From contig NZ_BONX01000018.1 in NCBI RefSeq assembly GCF_016862935.1, forward strand, positions 310,001 through 374,000: a DNA stretch of 64,000 nucleotides, in the 5' to 3' direction. Under the pieces are notes generated by a model. That model was not told the DNA's origin. It searched no databases and saw only the letters and a list, made by a program, of their open reading frames with translations. This DNA is from Plantactinospora mayteni. GTDB lineage: Bacteria; Actinomycetota; Actinomycetes; Mycobacteriales; Micromonosporaceae. Below are positions 56,438 through 64,000 of this stretch, in pieces (the first letter of the stretch is position 1; every line of letters starts with the position of its first letter). Position numbers and translations under genes: made by a program.

Positions 56438-57253
56438 ATGCTCTCGGTAACGAACCTGCGCAAGACGTACGGCTCCGGTGACCAGGCCGTCGAGGCGATC
56501 CGCGACATGACCCTGACGGTCGACAAGGGGGAGTTCGTCTGCATCGTCGGGCCGTCCGGCGCCGGCAAGACGACCATGCTGAGGTGCCTCTGCGGCCTGC
56601 TGAAGCCGTCGTCGGGCACGGTCACCCTCGACGGCGCCCCGGTCACCGGGCCGCCGAAGGAGATCGCCTCCGTTTTCCAGGACTACAGCCGTTCGCTGAT
56701 GCCCTGGTTCACCGTGCGACGCAACGTCGGCCTGCCGCTGCGCAACCGGTACCGGTCGACGGCCGACCGCGCCGAACGGGTCGGTACGGCGCTGGACGCG
56801 GTGGGTCTGAGCGGGTTCGGCGACCGCTACCCGTGGCAGCTCTCCGGCGGCATGCAGCAGCGCGTGGCGATCGCCCGGGGTCTCGCGTACGCGCCGGAGA
56901 TCCTGCTGTTGGACGAACCGTTCGCCTCGGTGGACGCCCAGACCCGCGCGGACCTTGAAGACCTGATCCTGCGGGTACGCGACGACACCGGCGTCACCAT
57001 GCTGCTCGTCACGCACGACATCGACGAGGCGGTCTACCTGGCGGATCGGGTGGTGGTGATGTCCGCGCGCCCGAGCGTCGTGCTTGAAACGGTGGAGGTC
57101 GACCTTCCCCGCCCGCGTGACCAGGTGACCACCAAGCGTCTGCCCCGATTCGCGGAGCTGCGCACACACGTACTGACGCTGATCCGGCGCACCGCCCTCG
57201 ACGGCTCGGCGCCGACGCCTGACCATCACTCGACGATCGGGGAACGACGATGA
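56438..57253 (+). CDS. ABC transporter ATP-binding protein
   Basis: A 271-residue ATPase of the SsuB/TauB group. Walker A is GPSGAGKTT, Q-loop FQDYSRSLMPW, signature LSGGMQQRVAIARGL, Walker B ILLLDEPF and H-loop VTHDIDEA. It energises import through the two permeases. Its ATG follows the preceding stop by one base and its stop overlaps the ALDH start (ATGA), so it is coupled to catabolic genes. Confidence 0.95.
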   Translation: MLSVTNLRKTYGSGDQAVEAIRDMTLTVDKGEFVCIVGPSGAGKTTMLRCLCGLLKPSSGTVTLDGAPVTGPPKEIASVFQDYSRSLMPWFTVRRNVGLPLRNRYRSTADRAERVGTALDAVGLSGFGDRYPWQLSGGMQQRVAIARGLAYAPEILLLDEPFASVDAQTRADLEDLILRVRDDTGVTMLLVTHDIDEAVYLADRVVVMSARPSVVLETVEVDLPRPRDQVTTKRLPRFAELRTHVLTLIRRTALDGSAPTPDHHSTIGERR

Positions 57254-58803
57254 GCACGCGAACCGTGAACAGCACCGCGACCCGGGACAGTGACCCGGGT
57301 GGCACCGGCGACGACGTGATCACCCTCGACCAGAGCACGGGCCGGGAACTGGCCCGCTACCGGGCGGCCGGTCCGGAGCAGGTGGGTGCGGCGGTCCAGG
57401 TCGCGCGGACGGCCGCCGGGCCGTGGTGGGACCTCGGCTTCGAAGGCCGGGCGGTACGACTGCGTGCCTGGCGGCGGGAGATCGCCCGGGGCGGGGAGGA
57501 CCTGGCGGCGCTGATCCACGCCGAGAACGGCAAGTCCCTGGAAGACGGCCGGGCAGAGGTGCTCTCCGTCCTCGGGCACCTGACCTTCGTGCTCGACAAC
57601 GTCGAACGGGTGCTCGGCCGCCGTGAGGTCCCCGCTCCGGCCGCGACGCCGAACCAGCGGGCGTGGGTGGAATACCTTCCATACGGCGTGGTCGGCGTGA
57701 TCGGGCCGTGGAACTTCCCGCTCGGCACCCCAGGAGCGATCGTCATCCACGCCCTGGCCGCCGGCAACTCCGTCATATTCAAGCCCAGCCCGATCACCCC
57801 CGGAGTCGGCGTGTGGCTGGCCCGGTCCTGGCGGCGGGCCGTACCTGACCTGCCCGCCGCCTTCCAGACCGTCGTCGGCTTCGCCGCCACCGGCCAGAAC
57901 CTCAGTACCGGCGTGGACAAGATCGCGTTCACCGGCAGCGTCCGCTCGGGCCGGGCCGTGGCCGCGGACTGCGCCCCGCGCCTGACCCCGATGTTGCTGG
58001 AGCTCGGCGGCAACGACGCCGTGGTGGTGGCCGAGGACGCCGACCTGGACGAGGCCGCTGCCCACATCACCTGGGGCGCGCTCCAGAACGCCGGCCTGGG
58101 CTGCATCAGCCTCGAAGTGGCCTACGTCGTGGACGCCGTGCACGACGCCCTGGTGGAGAAGATCGCCGCACACGCCGGGCGGGTGCACGCCGGCAGCGGC
58201 GACGACGACCTGATCGGCCCGGTCCCACTGCCCGGCCAGCTCCCGGTCATCCGCCACCACATTGCCGACGCCCTCCAGCGGGGCGCCACCGCCGTGGTCG
58301 GCCCACCGGCCGACGAGACCGCCGACGACCGGTACGTCCAACCCACGATCCTCGTCGACGTCCCGCCGGACGCCCTGGCCGCCACCGAGGAAACCTTCGG
58401 GCCGGTGCTGTCGATCGTCCGGGTCGGCGACACCGAGGAGGCGATCACCCGGATCAACGCCAGCCCGTACGGCCTGGGCAGCGCCGTGTTCAGCCGCGAC
58501 CGGGGCGAGGACATCGCCCGCCGCCTGCGCGTCGGCATGACCAGCGTCAACGACGCGCTCGCCTTCTCGCAGAACGCCGGTCTGCCGTTCGGCGGGCGCG
58601 GAAACAGCGGCCACGGCCGCAAGCACGGCGACGAAGGACTCCTCGAATTCGTCTACCCGCACGCCATCACCGTCAAGACCGGCCCCACCCCGGCACCCAC
58701 GACCACCTTCGCCCGTCCACCCGGCGCCATGGCCAGAGCCCTCGCCGCCGCGCGTGACCGCCTTGCCGAGGACGACCGTACGGGAGAGGACCTGACATCA
58801 TGA
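57250..58803 (+). CDS. NAD(P)-dependent aldehyde dehydrogenase
   Basis: A 517-residue aldehyde dehydrogenase. The coenzyme motif is GPWNFPLGTPGA, Glu251 lies in LELGGND, and the catalytic Cys285 in NAGLGCISLE, 34 residues later as in ALDH2. The residue before the Cys differs from the usual NAGQ: Leu-Gly replaces Gln-Thr, so substrate scope may differ. GFTGS and the C-terminal oligomerisation part are present; the last 40 residues are non-conserved. ATG at 57250 overlaps the ATPase stop. It probably oxidises an aldehyde derived from the imported compound (inference). Confidence 0.93.
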   Translation: MSTRTVNSTATRDSDPGGTGDDVITLDQSTGRELARYRAAGPEQVGAAVQVARTAAGPWWDLGFEGRAVRLRAWRREIARGGEDLAALIHAENGKSLEDGRAEVLSVLGHLTFVLDNVERVLGRREVPAPAATPNQRAWVEYLPYGVVGVIGPWNFPLGTPGAIVIHALAAGNSVIFKPSPITPGVGVWLARSWRRAVPDLPAAFQTVVGFAATGQNLSTGVDKIAFTGSVRSGRAVAADCAPRLTPMLLELGGNDAVVVAEDADLDEAAAHITWGALQNAGLGCISLEVAYVVDAVHDALVEKIAAHAGRVHAGSGDDDLIGPVPLPGQLPVIRHHIADALQRGATAVVGPPADETADDRYVQPTILVDVPPDALAATEETFGPVLSIVRVGDTEEAITRINASPYGLGSAVFSRDRGEDIARRLRVGMTSVNDALAFSQNAGLPFGGRGNSGHGRKHGDEGLLEFVYPHAITVKTGPTPAPTTTFARPPGAMARALAAARDRLAEDDRTGEDLTS

Positions 58804-59717
58804 GCGACCAGATGTCGCACCTGCTGGACCGGATCGCGGCCGGATTCAGCCACCCACCCCGCTCACCGGTGCTGCACTCGCCGAGCGAGGTCGGGCTCGA
58901 CTTCGAGGACGTCACCTTCCCGTCCCACGACGGGGTGCCGCTGGAAGGCTGGTTCCTGCCCGCGCCCGGCTCGGCCAGGCTGGTCATCGCGAACCACCCG
59001 ATGGGCTTCACCCGCGCCGGCCTGCCCACCCACCTGGAGCCCTGGCACTCGGCCTGGGCAGCCAGCGGCAACGGCTTCGAGGTCGACTTCGTTCCCGACT
59101 ACCAGATCCTGCACGATGCCGGCTACCACGTCCTCGCCTACGACCTGCGTAATCACGGACTCAGCGGCGCCGGCAACGGCGGCATCAGCTCAAGCGGCCT
59201 CTTCGAGGCCCGCGACGTCGTCGGCGCACTCACCTACGCCCGCCACCGCCCGGACACCCGCGACGCGGCCATCGGCCTGTTCAGCCGATGCCTCGGCGCC
59301 AGCTCCACCTTCGCCGCCATGACCCAGTTCCCCGAGGCGTTCGAGGGCGTACGCTGCCTCGTCGCGCCCCAGCCGGTGACCGCGCGCGTCATCATGGAAC
59401 GCCGACTGGCGATGCTCGACGCGGCGGGACGGCTCAACGACCTGGAACAGCTCATCGTCCGGCACACCGGCATCGGCTTCGCCCGCCGCAGCCCGCAGGA
59501 ATGGGCTCGCAACGTCCGCGTCCCCACCTTCCTGTACCAGGTGCGCGACGACATCCTCACCGACCCCGGCGACGTCCAGACGATGTACGACAACATCCCC
59601 AGCATCGAGAAGAAGCTGCACTGGATCGAAGGGACGACCGCGCGCTGGGACGGCTACCTGGAGTTCCAGCGCCGCCCCGAGCCCATGCTCGACTGGTTCG
59701 CAAAGTACCTGTCCTGA
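58800..59717 (+). CDS. Alpha/beta hydrolase with cysteine nucleophile
   Basis: A 305-residue alpha/beta-hydrolase fold protein. The nucleophile elbow reads GLFSRCLGASS: Cys164 occupies the place of the usual Ser, as in dienelactone hydrolase. A likely acidic residue is in RDDILTDPGD, and the histidine in LHWIEGTT or nearby. The N-terminus has LDFEDVTFPSHDGVPLEGWFLP and ANHPMG (oxyanion region). ATG overlaps the ALDH stop (ATGA), so both act in the same pathway, possibly on an ester or lactone. The fold is certain; the substrate is not. Confidence 0.88.
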   Translation: MSDQMSHLLDRIAAGFSHPPRSPVLHSPSEVGLDFEDVTFPSHDGVPLEGWFLPAPGSARLVIANHPMGFTRAGLPTHLEPWHSAWAASGNGFEVDFVPDYQILHDAGYHVLAYDLRNHGLSGAGNGGISSSGLFEARDVVGALTYARHRPDTRDAAIGLFSRCLGASSTFAAMTQFPEAFEGVRCLVAPQPVTARVIMERRLAMLDAAGRLNDLEQLIVRHTGIGFARRSPQEWARNVRVPTFLYQVRDDILTDPGDVQTMYDNIPSIEKKLHWIEGTTARWDGYLEFQRRPEPMLDWFAKYLS

Positions 59718-59792
59718 CCGAACCTTTGTCGACCTGAACCGCGCGGCGCTGGCGCCCCGCGGGGCCTCTGGTCGTGTGGGCAGTCGCCGAGG

Positions 59793-59820
59793 CTTGGCCA
59801 CCTTCTTCACCGTGGTCAAG
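59793..59820. terminator. Possible terminator between convergent operons
   Basis: CTTGGCCAC (59793-59801) and GTGGTCAAG (59812-59820) form a 9-bp stem with one G-U pair. It overlaps the 3' end of the flavoprotein gene and follows the hydrolase by 76 bases. Confidence 0.4.
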
Positions 59821-61645
59821 ACGACCGGCGCAGTTCGTCCAGGATCGCCCGGGCTGCCGCGTCGTTGTGCCGGAAGGTCGGGGCGTCGACCGCCGGTGGC
59901 GCGAACGCCATCGCGTGCCGGCCGTCGGTGTACGGACCGAGCGCGAACCGGCGCGGGTGGGTGGCCCCGGTTCGGTCGACGATCCGGGAGTCGGCCGGAT
60001 CGACCCGGAGCCGTCCGGTGGGCACCGGTACCCCGCCGCAGTCCACGACCGCCGGCACGATGTCACCGGCGTCCTGCAGGGCGTGCAGCAACGGATCGGC
60101 GAACCGGTCCGGCGCGGCCGTCGGCAGGCGTGCCTCCACCAGGGCACGCGCCTCGACGGTTTCCGGGGTCGTGGCACTGCCCGCCCGGTACGACCGCCGA
60201 CGGTCGTCCGGCGACACCCACATCCGCTCGCCGAGGAACGACACCACGCCGGCGTCGGCAGCCGCCCGGAGTTGCTCCAGCCGGTATGCGGGAGGTCCGG
60301 TGGCGAGGTGGCCGAGAAGGCCGGGCCACCAACCGTGCACCCCGGTCCGTACCGATTCGACGGAGAGCCGGCCGGCCGAGGCGAGGCGGTCCAGTTCACC
60401 CCAGACCGACATCGCGGCGAGCAGCGCGCCGAGGTCGCTGCTGCGGGCGGGGTCGCCGCGTCGGCGGGCGGACCGGTCCAACCAGCGGTGCAGGTACGGC
60501 TGGAGTTCGGTCAGCGATCGTGCGCGGACCCGGCGGAGTGGCCGGTCCAGCCGGGCCAGATCCAACACATCGCCCCGGTCCGGTACGGCCCGGCGGACCA
60601 GCTCGACGCGCTCGGCGGAGTACCAGTCCAGTGCCGCGTACCGGTCGGTGAACTCGGCGAACGGCAGGGCGGTGCGGTCCGGATGCGCGGTGAACAGCTC
60701 GTGGTAGTAGCCCCAGCCCAACTCCTTCGCCATCGCCGGCCACACCTCGGTCCGGAAGTCGAGCGGGCGCTCCGCGTCCGGCAGCGCCCCGGCCTCGAAG
60801 AACCGGGGCAACGTCGGCGGTTCGCCGGCCAACCGGTAGCCGAACTTCGCCAGGTGCGGTACGCCACGACGCGACCCGACCATCAGCCGCGGCTCCCGGC
60901 CGGACGGCCGGTACCGCAGCACGCCACCGTCGTCCCGGCGATACTCGCCACCCCGCCCTTCGGTGACCAGCACCATCAGGTCCACGAAGGTCAGGCCCAA
61001 CCCGCGGGTCAATACCGGTTCACCGGGTGCGAGCAGGGCGAGATCGGCGTCGGCCGGATTGCCCGGTGGCAGGTAGGTCAGGTCGTACCGGGCGGCGAAG
61101 TCGCGCAGCCGGACCTGCTCGGGATCGAGTTCCGCGTCGAGATGCCCGACGGCGAGCACCACGACGTCGGCGAGCAGCGGTTCGGTGCGGCCGTCCAGGT
61201 AGAGCCGCTGCCGCCCCCGGCGGTCGCCGGACAGCGCCCGGGCTCGCGTCGGGTGGACGCGGACCCGGGCGGCGGGGCCGAGCTGCGCCACCGCCCGCTC
61301 CCACACCCAGCTCAGGTAGCGGCCCTGCGTCGCCCGGGTGGCGAAATCCTCCGCCTCGATGCCGGCCCACCGGGCCAGCGTCGGACCCGACCGGACCGGG
61401 CCGGCGCAGGTCGCACTCTGGTCGGTGAACATCGTGACGTTGCCGGCCGCGGTGTTCGAGGTCAGCAGCGCCGACTGGTCGGTGCGCCACACCCGACCCG
61501 ATCCGACCGGATACGGGTCGACCAGGTGTACGTCGAGTGGCCGATCCCCCAGCAGTTCCGGCCGGCTCGCGCCGAGCCGCTCCACCAGGCCGACCGCCCG
61601 TGGCCCGGCACCGACCACCGCCACGGTCACCGGCGCCCCGGTCAC
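59816..61645 (-). CDS. Large FAD/NAD(P)-binding protein (NAD_binding_9 type)
   Basis: A 609-residue flavoprotein. The dinucleotide motif is VAVVGAGPRAVGLVERL at the N-terminus, with VVVLAVGH in the middle and HLVDPYPVGSGRVWRTDQS, which is typical of NAD_binding_9 proteins. The long C-terminal half has a mostly helical region of unknown role. GTG at 61645 overlaps the cupin stop as GTGA, so it is translated with the cupin genes. It may reduce or oxidise a substrate that the cupins hydroxylate (inference). Confidence 0.85.
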   Translation of the reverse strand: MTGAPVTVAVVGAGPRAVGLVERLGASRPELLGDRPLDVHLVDPYPVGSGRVWRTDQSALLTSNTAAGNVTMFTDQSATCAGPVRSGPTLARWAGIEAEDFATRATQGRYLSWVWERAVAQLGPAARVRVHPTRARALSGDRRGRQRLYLDGRTEPLLADVVVLAVGHLDAELDPEQVRLRDFAARYDLTYLPPGNPADADLALLAPGEPVLTRGLGLTFVDLMVLVTEGRGGEYRRDDGGVLRYRPSGREPRLMVGSRRGVPHLAKFGYRLAGEPPTLPRFFEAGALPDAERPLDFRTEVWPAMAKELGWGYYHELFTAHPDRTALPFAEFTDRYAALDWYSAERVELVRRAVPDRGDVLDLARLDRPLRRVRARSLTELQPYLHRWLDRSARRRGDPARSSDLGALLAAMSVWGELDRLASAGRLSVESVRTGVHGWWPGLLGHLATGPPAYRLEQLRAAADAGVVSFLGERMWVSPDDRRRSYRAGSATTPETVEARALVEARLPTAAPDRFADPLLHALQDAGDIVPAVVDCGGVPVPTGRLRVDPADSRIVDRTGATHPRRFALGPYTDGRHAMAFAPPAVDAPTFRHNDAAARAILDELRRSS

Positions 61646-63036
61646 CGGTCCTCCGGGGTACCGTCCGGTTTGGACGCCGCCCCGCGTCCCCCGTTCGGTA
61701 CGGACACCAGCCCCCGGCAGCCGACCAGCAGGGCCAGCAGCTCGCGTACGCCATCCCGGGTGGCCGGCAGCGGTGCGGTACGGTCCGAACCGGTGGCACC
61801 CGAACGGGCGGCTCCCGAGCCCGGGCCACCGACGACGGTGTCGAGGAGGGCACCGACCCGCACCACCCGACCGCCGGCCAGCGATGCCAGCAGTCGCCGC
61901 ACCCCGGCCGGCCGGACGGCAGTGCGTAGGACCTGCCCGTTCGCCGCGAGCATTGTCCCGGTCTCGGCCGCCGACCAGAGCAGCGGAGTCTGTGGCACGG
62001 TGCGCACCGGTGTGGCGTCGTCGAGCCGGCGTGCCGGGGCCGGCGGTGGCACCGGCCGGAATCCCCCGGCGGTCCAGAACCGCAGCGACAGTGCGGTCGT
62101 CCGATCCCGCAGTTCACCGTCGCGGGCGAAGCCGCGAAGCTGGACGGTCGCCTGCTGGAGACTGGCCGGCAACGCGTCCGGCAGCCGTCCGTCCGGATCC
62201 GGCCCCGGGGCGTACAGCGCGGCCGGCACCGGGTCGAGCTGGCCGAGGCCGGCGGTCGGGTCGCCGATCCGGACCGGATCGACGTCGGCGAAAAGCTCCG
62301 GCGCCGCCAGCACGCCCGACGCCTCCCGGGGAATTCCCACGTTGACGCTGGTCGCCGGCTCCGTACCGGCGCTCTCGCCGACGTGGTAATAGCTCGCCGG
62401 CCAGTACAGCAGGTCGCCGGGGCCGATCTCGACGGCGAAGGACTCCGAGCGGTAGGGGGCGTAGTCCAGCACCGTCGTCACCGGCTCGGACCACGGCCGG
62501 CCAGTCCAGAACCGCATCCGTTTGCGGCCCCGCAGGCCGAACATGAACGTCCCGTACCGGTCCCGGTGCACGCCTACGGGGCTGTGCTCGTACGTGCCGT
62601 GGAACATCGTGGTGATCGCGCTGACGTACGGCAGCCCGACCCGCTGCCAGAGCGGTGCGAAGAACAACCGCTGTCGGCTCCACAGCCCGTAGTCGAAGGC
62701 GTGGAAGCAGTTCATCACCAACGCGTACCGGCGTCCACCGAGCAGGTCGGCCAGCCGCTCCTGGTAGCCGTCGAACGACCCGTCGTCGCCCGCCGGCAAC
62801 TGGTCCCCCGCCTCGACCCGCTGGAACCGCTCGACGGTGAACTGCGCGTTCGGGGTGAGCGCCGGCCCGCCGCGGGACGGCTCGGCCGCCAGCACCGCGG
62901 TCCAGAAGGTCGCCGCCTCCTCGAACGGTGGGTTCGACACCGCCCGGTAGAGCACCGGCCGGCGATCCCAGTAGGACGCGACGAAGGTGTCCCAGTCCAG
63001 GTCGCCGTCGACCACCGCCAGATCGGGCATCCTCAC
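61642..63036 (-). CDS. JmjC/cupin-type oxygenase with intact metal ligands
   Basis: A protein of about 464 residues with the cupin_4/JmjC fold of ribosomal-protein hydroxylases (NO66, RoxA). The iron ligands are His155 and Asp157 in GVHRDRYG and His216 in SYYHVGES (numbered from the ATG at 63030). The C-terminal part has a winged-helix-like domain. It probably hydroxylates a protein or peptide with 2-oxoglutarate and Fe(II). GTG at 63036 overlaps the preceding stop by 4 bases; ATG at 63030 is an alternative. The following flavoprotein overlaps its stop. Confidence 0.87.
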   Translation of the reverse strand: MRMPDLAVVDGDLDWDTFVASYWDRRPVLYRAVSNPPFEEAATFWTAVLAAEPSRGGPALTPNAQFTVERFQRVEAGDQLPAGDDGSFDGYQERLADLLGGRRYALVMNCFHAFDYGLWSRQRLFFAPLWQRVGLPYVSAITTMFHGTYEHSPVGVHRDRYGTFMFGLRGRKRMRFWTGRPWSEPVTTVLDYAPYRSESFAVEIGPGDLLYWPASYYHVGESAGTEPATSVNVGIPREASGVLAAPELFADVDPVRIGDPTAGLGQLDPVPAALYAPGPDPDGRLPDALPASLQQATVQLRGFARDGELRDRTTALSLRFWTAGGFRPVPPPAPARRLDDATPVRTVPQTPLLWSAAETGTMLAANGQVLRTAVRPAGVRRLLASLAGGRVVRVGALLDTVVGGPGSGAARSGATGSDRTAPLPATRDGVRELLALLVGCRGLVSVPNGGRGAASKPDGTPEDR

Positions 63037-64000
63037 GACTTCTCTCCCGCCGGTCCGGCCAGCACCTCGATGGCCCGCAGCCGGTACAGGGTGGTCAGCA
63101 GGGCCAGCCCGCCCGGATCCGGCGCACTGTCCCCGGCCGAGCCACACACGTCGGCGACCCGGACCGGGGTGCCGAGCGGAAGTCGGCGCAGCAGCGCCCA
63201 GGCGGCGCCGCGTACCGCGAACGCGTGCCCGTGCACGGCCCAGATCCAGCCGGACCGGGCCGCACGGATCCGGACCACCTCGGCGACACGCCGTACCCGG
63301 GTTCCGGCGGAGAGCTGGACCGGCTCGCGCGGCGGCGGCACGGGCTCCAGGGCGCCCGCGCTGACCCGGGCCGCCCAGCGGACCCGCAACGTGCGGGTCA
63401 GGTCGGCGGCGGCGCTCAGCCCCGCTATCGCGGTGGCGGCCCGGGCCAGCGGGTCCGCCATCGGCACCGGGCCGGGTCCCTCCGACGGCGGCACCGGCAG
63501 GTACGGCACCACGTCGTCAGCGGCCGGACCGTCGCCGGCCAGCTCGACGGCGGTGTCGTGTACCGCTCCGACCGCCAGTCGGGAGTCGCTGGGCACCCGG
63601 AGCAGCAGGGCCAGGCAGTCGTCGGCGAAGGTTTCGGTGTAGCGGAGCCCGGCCGGCCAGTACGCCAGCTCGCCCGCCCCGGCCCGGCACCGCACCGCAC
63701 CGTCGACCCGGACCTCCAGCCGGCCGCGGAGTACCCAGGCCAGCACCGCGTGCCGGGAGTCCCGGGTCAGCCCGTCGATACGGGTCATCCCGGTCCCGAA
63801 GACCAACTCGGCCCCGACCGGTACGACCGGAAACCCCACCCGTCGCCAGAGTCGGTCGATGCTGTCCCGGACCCGAAGCCAGTCGGCGAAGTTCCCGAAC
63901 AGCGGCTGCTCCACGGCGAGCAGCCAACCCTGTCCGGCCAGTTCGGCGCCGACCCGCTCCCGGTAACTGTCCGGGTCCGGGTCGGCCGCACCGGGCAGCA
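63033..64000 (-). CDS. Degenerate cupin/JmjC paralogue, 5' end cut by window edge
   Basis: The visible 320 or so codons resemble the neighbour over the whole length: TRIDGLTRDSRHAVLAWVLRGRLEV corresponds to VGVHRDRYGTFMFGLRGRKRM, and YWPAGLRYTETF to YWPASYYHVGES. The first ligand His is Thr and the distal His is Arg, so two of the three iron ligands are missing and it is probably not an oxygenase. The downstream PVPPP and NG-type segments also align. It may be a partner of the active protein or a binding subunit. The start lies right of base 64000. Stop overlaps the next gene's start. Confidence 0.8.
   Translation of the reverse strand, partial: LPGAADPDPDSYRERVGAELAGQGWLLAVEQPLFGNFADWLRVRDSIDRLWRRVGFPVVPVGAELVFGTGMTRIDGLTRDSRHAVLAWVLRGRLEVRVDGAVRCRAGAGELAYWPAGLRYTETFADDCLALLLRVPSDSRLAVGAVHDTAVELAGDGPAADDVVPYLPVPPSEGPGPVPMADPLARAATAIAGLSAAADLTRTLRVRWAARVSAGALEPVPPPREPVQLSAGTRVRRVAEVVRIRAARSGWIWAVHGHAFAVRGAAWALLRRLPLGTPVRVADVCGSAGDSAPDPGGLALLTTLYRLRAIEVLAGPAGEKS

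Noticed and set aside
1-64000. CRISPR arrays, prophage genes or rRNA.
   Set aside because: None seen. Repeats present are short tandem units without regular unique spacers.

Overview
The window is very GC-rich actinobacterial chromosome with dense genes, many GTG starts, frequent 4-bp stop/start overlaps (GTGA, ATGA) and many leaderless-looking starts (a TAGnnT-type -10 box 6-8 bases before the start). Gene content and order point to the family Micromonosporaceae: MoeA/GalU/RimJ and TatB/Mrp neighbourhoods, SigE-family sigma factors, DUF4190 paralogues, and the dispersed AGCGAGCGCAGCGAGCGA repeat, which I recall from Micromonospora and Salinispora. I cannot name the species.

Layout. 1-1510: korA (cut by the left edge) divergent from an isolated nuoA. 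1611-2895: an IS110-family element with one DEDD transposase and a long non-coding flank that may hold a bridge RNA. 2996-7039: folP2-like gene, DivIVA-domain protein, SRPBCC protein, tag, conserved hypothetical. 7086-11466: Tat-exported DUF1501 protein with a DUF1800 partner, then paaX with an enoyl-CoA hydratase. 11636-17827: DUF3117, pepA, O-methyltransferase, htrA, tatB, mrp; this resembles the mycobacterial Rv1207-Rv1229c order, but sigE and rseA are absent between the methyltransferase and htrA. 18240-26984: small enzymes, an exporter, three DUF4190 membrane proteins, an HxlR/NAD(P)-binding pair, and an intein-containing radical SAM gene with a perfect LexA (SOS) box. 27103-30421: LacI regulator divergent from a two-gene sugar operon. 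30449-32771: DCC protein, HTTM membrane protein with partner, and thioredoxin with a SigR-type promoter. 33403-43414: TrmH methyltransferase, DUF6758, PH-domain protein, sigma/effector pair, PHP, MarC, RecB-like nuclease, Fur, DUF2231. 43509-52921: SAF protein, FmdB, 5-FCL, a diguanylate cyclase, galU, moeA, rimJ and a membrane protein (matching the order Rv0992c-Rv0996), ending in tRNA-Ala(CGC).

53202-64000 looks accessory. A MarR gene faces a six-gene operon: lipoprotein, two permeases, ATPase, aldehyde dehydrogenase, and an alpha/beta hydrolase with a cysteine nucleophile. Genes touch or overlap, suggesting import and oxidation of one unknown compound. A convergent three-gene operon follows: two cupin/JmjC paralogues, one of which has lost two of three iron ligands, and a large flavoprotein. 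The right edge cuts the first of them.

Most unusual signals: the SOS-controlled radical SAM protein whose mini-intein splits its CxxxCxxC cluster motif; the active/degenerate cupin pair with a flavoenzyme; a methyltransferase whose only well-placed start codon is ATC; an 82-bp duplication of the 3' end of the enoyl-CoA hydratase gene, with similar short duplications of gene 3' ends at three other loci; two perfect DnaA boxes far from any visible origin genes; and an orphan intrinsic terminator near mrp that may end a small RNA. All database-type statements are from memory and no search was run.
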